This document shows, one piece after another, positions 8,363 through 13,715 of a stretch of 13,715 bases of DNA. The stretch comes from Terfezia claveryi (Eukaryota > Ascomycota > Pezizomycetes > Pezizales > Pezizaceae): contig WHUX01000691.1 in NCBI GenBank assembly GCA_015179025.1, positions 1 to 13,715 on the forward strand. Reading direction: 5' to 3'. The position numbers and the translations under genes were made by a program. Within the stretch, counting starts at the first letter, position 1; each line of letters opens with the position of its first letter. Under the pieces are notes generated by a model. That model saw only the letters and a program-made list of their open reading frames with translations. It was not told the origin of the DNA and did not search any database.

Positions 8363-9635
8363 TCATAAGTGGTAGGGGATACTTGTCTTTTTTGGTTATG
8401 GCATTGAGCCCTCTATAGTCTACGACTATTCTGAGCTTGCCATTTGGCTGTTTGGCGAAGAATATAGGAGCGCCAGCACTGCTTTTGCTCGGTCTTATCT
8501 TGCCGGTTCGGAGCATCTCGTCTAGGTATTCTTTGAGAAGCTCCAATTCATCAGGGGAGAGGGGGTATAGTTTTCCTGATGGGGGACTCTTTCCTTCTTC
8601 TAACTCAATTGTCATGTCTTGTGGACCGTGCGTAGGAAGGGCGGATTGCAACTCCTTTCCAAAGATTTTTACAAAATCCCTGTACTGTGTTGGCAATCGA
8701 TCAGCAAGTTCATGGATATTTTCAGTCGCTATTATTTTCATAACCTTGCGAACATCTCCATTAGCGAACTTCTGATAATCCCATTCCCCTATTTCAATTA
8801 ATCCGACATATTGAGTCTCTGCAAGTACTTCGTCAAAGTCAGCGAAATCAGTAACCTCCTCGATTTCCAATGCTCTTTTTAGCTTGAGTCCATAAGGAGT
8901 GGTGACTCGTAGCTTATCACAATTAGCTTTTATCCAATCCATCCCCAAAATGAGTGGAAGACCTGGTTCGTGGCACGCAACCTCAGTTACCAGGTCAAAG
9001 GTCTTATTCTTTCCAGATCTTGCATCTGGGACCTCCATCTGCAGGTTCTGAACCTGCACTGTGCCAGACCTCTTGAGAATCGAGCCGTCGGCGCTCTCTA
9101 ATCTCAGTCTTTTCTCCCTCTTAACCCAAGGTAGCATCATCTGTTCAACGAAAGAAGAATCAAAAATCGTGGCTTCTGCGCCAGTATCAACCAAAGCATT
9201 AATGGAAATTTCGCGTTTATTTCCTCCGTACATCCAAGATAACTTAACAGAGATAAGAAATTTCAATCCTTCATGCTTCAATACCTTCGCACCCGATTTT
9301 CCTGCCAAAGAGAGATCCTTAATTCCATCCAATGAAATATCCGGCACCACTACCTTTCGTGGTCTTTTTTCGAGTGCGCCAATATGAGGAGCCACCTCAT
9401 CATCAGCTTTTCTTTTTGTCCCTTTTTTTACGTTTTTATTTGATAAAGAAAGAGAAGAAATAGTAGAAGAAGACAAATTGCGAGAAACAGAACTAATCAA
9501 AACAGGGTCAATATCCATGGGTTCCTCTTCATGTTCCTCCTTCCAACTTCCAACAGAGATGCCATTCCTTATAACACAAATAGAAAACCAATCCTGCGAG
9601 ACTATCCGACCCGACGTACTAGATAGCCCGCATCC
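8358..9635 (-). pseudogene. pol: Element A protease and reverse transcriptase (first half)
   Basis: The frame is open from directly after the TAG at 9636-9638 down to the solo LTR. Counting from the ATG at 9518, residues 1-60 are Ser- and Lys-rich. Residues 108-119 (NALVDTGAEATI) are an aspartic protease active site with an intact D-T-G, and ILGMDW at 190-195 is the flap or second conserved motif. RT starts near residue 290 and includes KLYPLSPDELELLKEYL, GAPIFFAKQPNGKLRIVVDY and LNAITKKDKYPLPLM. It is cut after residue 387 by the LTR insertion, beyond which the apparent frame reads LTR sequence. The 39 codons between the TAG and the ATG are also open and in frame with gag. The protease would process Gag-Pol. 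Confidence 0.94.
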
Positions 9636-10290
9636 CTAACAGTCCGAATTCTCCCCATAGTCCAACTCATCCTCGCTGACAATATGCCCAAACTGAACCT
9701 CAAGTGGCGCTACTACAGCCGCTCCTGCAGACACTGTGGCCACTTTCTTAGCCTCCTCTTTTCCCTTATTACCCTTTCCCTTAGACTTTGCCTCATCTGT
9801 AACCTTCCAACCAATTGAACAGTCACCCATCATGTGGGTTTTGTCCCCACACTTGATGCACTGTCCGTCCTTTTTCCGAGCCTGTCGCATTGCGTATGTG
9901 ACTTTATCTTGACCAGGCACTTTTTCCTTTTTGGAAGAAGTATCGGACTTGGGCTTGGATTTGGCATCAGGCTTGGTTTTTGCCTTCTGCTTTGGTTTGT
10001 AATCCGATCTTTGAGATTGTCGGATTTCTTTTCGGTAGTCTTGGGGGTATTGGGTACCTCCTTTTTCGCACCAGCAGCCTGTTCTTTTTGACGGAACTGA
10101 CTCTATGCATGTGCCTCCCTAACCTTCTCATACTCAACCTGAGACCCGGCATTTGCAATAGCCTGAAAGCACATTTCTGTACTTGCTGGCACCTTATCGA
10201 GAATGTCTTTGTCAGTACTGACTCGGACCATATGAGCCCGAGTCTCAGGCTGAATTGCACTAATCAGGTGCTCCCAGCATCAGGAACGAT
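9636..10290 (-). pseudogene. gag: Element A gag remnant with zinc knuckle
   Basis: The C-terminal part is open from about 10020 to the TAG at 9636-9638. It has a Lys/Pro/Ser-rich stretch and then CIKCGDKTHMMGDC, a CX2CX4HX4C zinc knuckle that would bind element RNA in the capsid particle. Upstream of about 10020 another frame gives gag-like protein (PETRAHMVRVSTDKDILDKV) back to about 10290, so a frameshift lies near 10000-10030. That upstream part also has a TAG at 10103-10105. The N-terminal capsid region is missing: similarity ends near 10290, where GC-rich repeats begin. The last frame is the same as the pol frame that follows. Confidence 0.85.
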
Positions 10291-10560
10291 TTTCTTACGC
10301 CGCAACACCATCACCAAGCGCCCTGACGATAGTTGCCTGCTAGCTGGGCGCCTGATGCCTCCAGGACGTTTCGTCACTACGGCGCAACTGGTTGTAGTCT
10401 GATGCCCCGGCGTTGAAAGATGTAGTCTGACGCCCCGGCGCTGAGTGCTTCAGGTTTCGCCGCAAGGGGTCACCAGGCGTCCTGACAATGCCCGGTCCTC
10501 ATCTAGATCCTGACCGCCCTCGCGCCGTTACCACCAGGGCGCAGATCTGTTGTACTCATC
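10291..10560. repeat. GC-rich degenerate repeats replacing the 5' end of element A
   Basis: A 28-bp unit beginning GTAGTCTGA(T/C)GCCCCGGCG occurs at 10394 and 10422. A longer diverged word, GCCGCAA...TCACCA(A/G)GCG(C/T)CCTGAC, occurs at about 10299 and 10459, roughly 160 bases apart. Related GCGCC/CCTGAC strings recur throughout. It is not coding; a plus-strand open frame here runs on into gag sequence on the wrong strand. Composition differs sharply from the AT-richer flanks. Confidence 0.6.
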
Positions 10561-10668
10561 CTGGACTCTCACCATCTTAACTTAGACCTTCACAATGTCC
10601 CCGCTCATACTGCATCCACAAACAATCACACTGAGAATTCTGATTTTTAGATCACAACTAATTCAATT
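10561..10668. other. Short spacer, 3' flank of the transposase gene
   Basis: AT-rich sequence between the GC-rich repeats and the stop codon of the transposase remnant. It may contain the 3' untranslated region and terminal inverted repeat of that transposon, but I cannot identify the repeat because its partner lies outside the window. Confidence 0.35.
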
Positions 10669-11290
10669 CTATTCATACAACTCATTCCACGTACTGAAAT
10701 CTATCCTGTTGTTCACCAACCAGACCCTCCCCTTCTCCAATGGTATCAGATGAACCATCCCCTCTATATCTGAAATTCTTACAAAATGCATATCGAGTTG
10801 CTCGTCCCTGAATTCCATTCGTATCATCCCTTCCTTACTATGTGGTCTCCTTGGACCCTTTACCCGCATTAACCTTACGTATGCTACCTCATGTTCACCC
10901 TGTATCCCGTCCCATACCCTGAACACCCCTTCTAACCTCCCCACCGTCCTCCCATCCAGTTTACCATTGGAGTTTTCGCATCTTGGTCTCCGCCGAACCC
11001 AAACCCAATCCGCTCACACATCTCCTGTCTTTCGGAATCCCTGATTACCAGTCCATCGCACGTGATGTATTTCGGTGCCATCCCCCTGAAATTGTTGAAC
11101 TGGAACCGCAATGCTATCGAAGTATTCTCCCCGTACCTTCCTATCTGCCCAATGTCCCCTCCCATCCCCTCTGAATTACCATTCAATCTCATGTACTCCT
11201 GGAACTTCGACACCAAGTTCGGATCCTCAGTATGCTCGCCAAGGTTGTGAGCGTCTCCGGACTACCACTCTGAGCCTGCTTCCGCCCTCG
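10669..11290 (-). pseudogene. Plavaka-type transposase, C-terminal part
   Basis: After the TAG at 11293 the protein continues in another frame from about 11260 to 10932 (DPNLVSKFQEYM ... FRGMAPKYITCDGLVIRDSE). It then shifts again near 10975, at an AAAA run, into a frame ending at 10669. The last frame reads LDGRTVGRLEGVFRV, AYVRLMRV, then MHFVRISDIEGMVHLIPL and WLVNNRIDFSTWNELYE. This arrangement of small beta-rich blocks ending in a hydrophobic 'HLIP ... VNN.ID' stretch resembles the C-terminal domain of Plavaka transposases. At least two frameshifts and one further TAG (11262-11264) lie here. Confidence 0.75.
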
Positions 11291-12292
11291 CACTACTGGA
11301 TTTGGGGTTTCACTTTTTTACCGGGGTTGCTTTTCTCCAACGTTGCCACCAGGCTCTTAATATCACTTCCCAAATTTAACTCCTTATCCCACGCACACAA
11401 ATTCAACTCTAACATCTTAAATGCACCTTCCCTCGCATGACTATCTAGAACCTGCGAACTGGCGTCAACTCTATTCGAGCGGCGATAAGCGTCTTTCAGG
11501 GCTTTGAAGGCCTCCGTAATCTCGGTAGAAAACTGGGGTAGCGTTCCAAAATGTACAACTTGTTCAGCATAATATGTTAGCAAGTGCAACTTTGGGTAGT
11601 TGAATGTCGCTTGGCCTAGAATCTCCTGTACCAAGTTTTGCCATTCTTGTCGATTTACAGATGCTTCCTTTGCCTTCTTCCTTGCAGTGACTTCTAAATA
11701 ACTGGAAATCGTGCTTTGACGAGCCTGAGAAGCAGCCATATCTTTAGACGCTCCTTTAGCTCGCTTGTGATCTGACTTAGAAGCACGAAATTCTGCAAAG
11801 ACATGTTTGTACTTGTGGAAATCCTCTAGGTACTTAGACATATATTTGATGGTCTCCGGTGTGTGACTTTGATATTGGGCAATCAGACAGAAATCCGATA
11901 GGGCGCGAATAGCTCGAATAGCAATTTTCAAATCACTCTGAGCAGCAGGCAGTAGATGACTGGTGTCCTCCTCTCGACGCATGGCGGCTGTAAAACACGC
12001 AAGTATTACTCTTCCTACCCCTCGCATTTCCGTACCACTCCACATTGTGATTTGGCGATATTGCTTCTTTGGCGGGTTAAACCCTGGATATGGTGGTTAA
12101 CTGCCCCATATTTCGTCGAAAACGGAAAGGCGTTTATGTTTCTCCAAAAACCCCTGCACCCAATCCATAATATTCTTTTGGACTCCTAAAAGTATATTAT
12201 GAAGTATATCTGCTCAGACTATTGTTGGTGGGTGGACATTTGGGAGGCCCCAAAGTGCATTCTGGATCGGTTTAACATCTGCTTTAGCTAAT

Positions 12293-12354
12293 CTGTTTGG
12301 CACATACTTAAATTAGTTACCTCCTCCAGCAATATTTATCCAGTTACAACTTAC
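12293..12354 (-). other. Intron 3 of the transposase gene, 62 bp
   Basis: Begins GTAAGT and ends CCAAACAG, with ACTAAT as a branch site about 20 bases upstream. Removing it joins the codon fragment GC to A in the right phase and connects SDNDA to LAKADVKPIQNALWGLP. An alternative acceptor at TTTAAG would be out of phase. Confidence 0.65.
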
Positions 12355-12587
12355 GCATCATTATCACTAGCTTCCCAAAGACGCTCATAGGCAGCATGAT
12401 CACGGTCACTATACGGTCGTTTGGGCCACAATCCAAGCTGATCTCGGCTCGCTACGCAAATTGCACACCGGTTGACTTTGATGCAATGAATATTAACATT
12501 CTCCATGTGATCTGCAAGCCATGCTGATAAAATAGGGACACAGCGCCGGATGTTTTCGTCCCCACAGACCATCTCACATCCGCCGGC

Positions 12588-12640
12588 CTTCATGAGTCAG
12601 CGATAGCCCTAGAACGTCTGCTGGACGGACGGAAACTCAC
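12588..12640 (-). other. Intron 2 of the transposase gene, 53 bp
   Basis: Begins GTGAGT and ends CATGAAG, with CTGAC a few bases upstream as a branch site. Removing it joins LVQVFN to AGGCEMVCGD in phase 0 and removes a stop codon. Confidence 0.75.
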
Positions 12641-12942
12641 ATTAAAAACTTGGACTAGGGGGGCTAATATTCGTTCGATGAGTCGGTGTTGCGTTTCTAA
12701 ACCATCATATTCCTGGTCCTGAACCGAAAATCCACTCAGAGACTTAGTTCGTTTAGGGCCAATTGGCAACAGAGCTATCAGAATCCATGCTTGGTTGGAT
12801 GGCTTGTTTCGCACATCAGAAGGAATGTTTCCCAAACTCATGAAAATCGGCCACAATTTTTATCCCCAGAAAAGTTTGTCAAGCATGTTTGATAGGACGT
12901 TATTAGGATAGGTATGAGAGTGGTGCCAATGGGTAGGGTCAT

Positions 12943-13006
12943 CTGGTGGCTCGTAAGTGTCTGGTAACAAAGCGAATTTGTAGTAACTATCCCGTCAAAA
13001 ACATAC
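12943..13006 (-). other. Intron 1 of the transposase gene, 64 bp
   Basis: Begins GTATGT directly after the CAG of WWWDMQ and ends CCACCAG before ATGACCCTACCC. Removing it joins two frames in phase 0. The internal CTTAC is a possible branch site. The first frame would otherwise meet a stop eleven bases past the donor. Confidence 0.75.
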
Positions 13007-13715
13007 CTGCATATCCCACCACCATTCCGCCAAATGCATCTCTGTGTAAACTCTAGAGCTGTGTAGATCAAACTCACGCCTTGGTGCGAATACCAGATCC
13101 CGGGCATACACTTTCTGGCGGAGAAGATACCGAATGCACTCAATAGCATCTCTATAAAAAAATTGGACGCCTGTTGCAGGTGAAAATCCACAGTCCCATT
13201 CCGCCACTCCGGTTGGTCTACCAATCTACGCATTTTCTTACGCCACGTATAACCAGACTTGTACCCGACTGCTAGTGTCCTGAAAGCATCCATAGAGAGC
13301 AGTTCATTGTGGAAAAATCGGTCAATCTGTCGCATTGAAGTTTTGCTCTCATGGAAGAACCGGGCAAGCTTATATTCATAAGCATTCGTGAATGGTGACC
13401 ATGGATTCCATGACGAGTCCCGAATATGAGTGAATAATGACTGACATATAACGTGTCCGACCTGCAGGCTGGGTGGAAGACACTGTCCGACAGATGTAGC
13501 TGGATCTAGAGCATCCAGTACTTCCCCCCTAGTGTCTCGTGTTTCGATGCTGACGAGAATATTATCGTTGGTATCCAAAGAAACTATCGGTCTGCTGAGG
13601 TGAGCATTTCCTCCGGTCAAATTACCCAGCCGGCGACGTTTGACGGTTGAACTTTTGCTCTGGGAGTGGTGCATTATCAATGGCAATCGATTCCAATTGG
13701 TTTCGCACGGTGTTT

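Larger units (their letters stand above)
4503..10290 (-). mobile_element. Element A: chromodomain Ty3/gypsy retrotransposon (chromovirus), 5'-truncated and interrupted
   Basis: The minus strand carries, in order, gag with a zinc knuckle, protease, RT, RNase H, integrase and chromodomain, then a 3' untranslated stretch, a polypurine tract and a TG...CA-bounded 3' LTR. This is the chromovirus layout. No second copy of the LTR is visible before gag, and gag similarity fades near 10290 into GC-rich repeats, so the 5' end is lost. A foreign 635-bp solo LTR sits in the RT. The left boundary at 4503 is a best guess; 3855 is the alternative. Confidence 0.85.
10669..13715 (-). mobile_element. Plavaka-type DNA transposon, decayed, running off the right edge
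   Basis: About 3 kb of minus-strand sequence reads as successive pieces of one large fungal transposase, split by three short introns and broken by frameshifts and stops. Piece order matches the family from near the N-terminus to the C-terminus. The terminal inverted repeats are not identifiable here: the right one is outside the window and the left one would lie before 10669. Confidence 0.85.
11293..13715 (-). pseudogene. Plavaka-type transposase, N-terminal to central part (four exon segments)
   Basis: Segments read 13715-13007, 12942-12641, 12587-12355 and 12292-11293, joined in consistent phase by three GT-AG introns. Family-like stretches are WWWDMQ, LTNFSGDK, WPIFMSLGNI, ERILAPLVQVF, CEMVCGD and IRRCVPILSAWLADH, then a Cys-containing piece (CIKVNRCAICVASRDQLG), ALWGLPN, ADILHNILLGV and MWSGTEMRGVGRV. 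Damage: a frameshift near 13200 where the frame changes before CGFSPATGVQFFYRDAIE, a frameshift in the A5 run at 12857-12861 just before WPIF, a TGA at 12214-12216, a TAA at 12097-12099 and a TAG at 11293-11295. The frame is open at the right edge, so the N-terminus, where relatives carry a C2H2 zinc finger, is outside. A working copy would cut and paste the element in the nucleus; this one cannot. I did not locate catalytic acidic residues with confidence. Confidence 0.83.

Noticed and set aside
9834..10402. Plus-strand open frames opposite gag
   Set aside because: Antisense to gag sequence with a zinc knuckle on the minus strand; hydrophobic composition is a by-product.
10983..11440. Plus-strand open frames opposite the transposase C-terminus
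   Set aside because: Short, overlapping one another, and antisense to a recognisable minus-strand protein.

Overview
The window looks like a transposon graveyard from the nuclear genome of a filamentous fungus, most likely a basidiomycete (Agaricomycetes). The grounds are a Plavaka-type DNA transposase, short GT-AG introns of 53-64 bp, and two Ty3/gypsy lineages, one carrying a chromodomain integrase. These assignments rest on reading the translated sequence and remembered family resemblance, not on a search. I see no intact host gene. All three large elements read on the minus strand.

Layout, left to right. (1) 1-511, plus strand: a broken coding fragment ending in a very acidic tail, not recognised. 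(2) 512-1576: non-coding, with a GC-rich minisatellite of three 85-bp units at 1211-1465. (3) 1577-3562, minus: remnant 'element B', a Ty3/gypsy fragment with zinc knuckle, protease, reverse transcriptase and the start of RNase H; the rest of RNase H and the integrase are gone. (4) 3563-4502: AT-rich, probably leader and LTR-derived sequence. (5) 4503-10290, minus: 'element A', a chromovirus with (on its own strand) broken gag, protease, RT, RNase H, integrase, chromodomain, a 3' untranslated region with hairpins, a polypurine tract and a 3' LTR; no 5' LTR is visible. A 635-bp solo LTR (7723-8357), flanked by a perfect 5-bp target-site duplication, interrupts its RT. (6) 10291-10668: GC-rich degenerate repeats and spacer. 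(7) 10669-13715, minus: a decayed Plavaka-type transposase gene with three recognisable introns, running off the right edge.

Nothing here looks capable of moving by itself. Element A has in-frame TAG and TGA stops, a gag frameshift, an integrase deletion that removes one catalytic aspartate, and the solo LTR. Element B lacks its integrase. The Plavaka gene has frameshifts and stops.

The observations most worth a second look are: gag and pol of element A lying in the same frame, separated by one amber codon; the integrase deletion; the dated insertion of the solo LTR; the non-canonical protease motif of element B; the hairpin cluster in the 3' region of element A; and the bias of stop codons towards TGA and TAG, compatible with C-to-T decay. 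I found no convincing new biological system.
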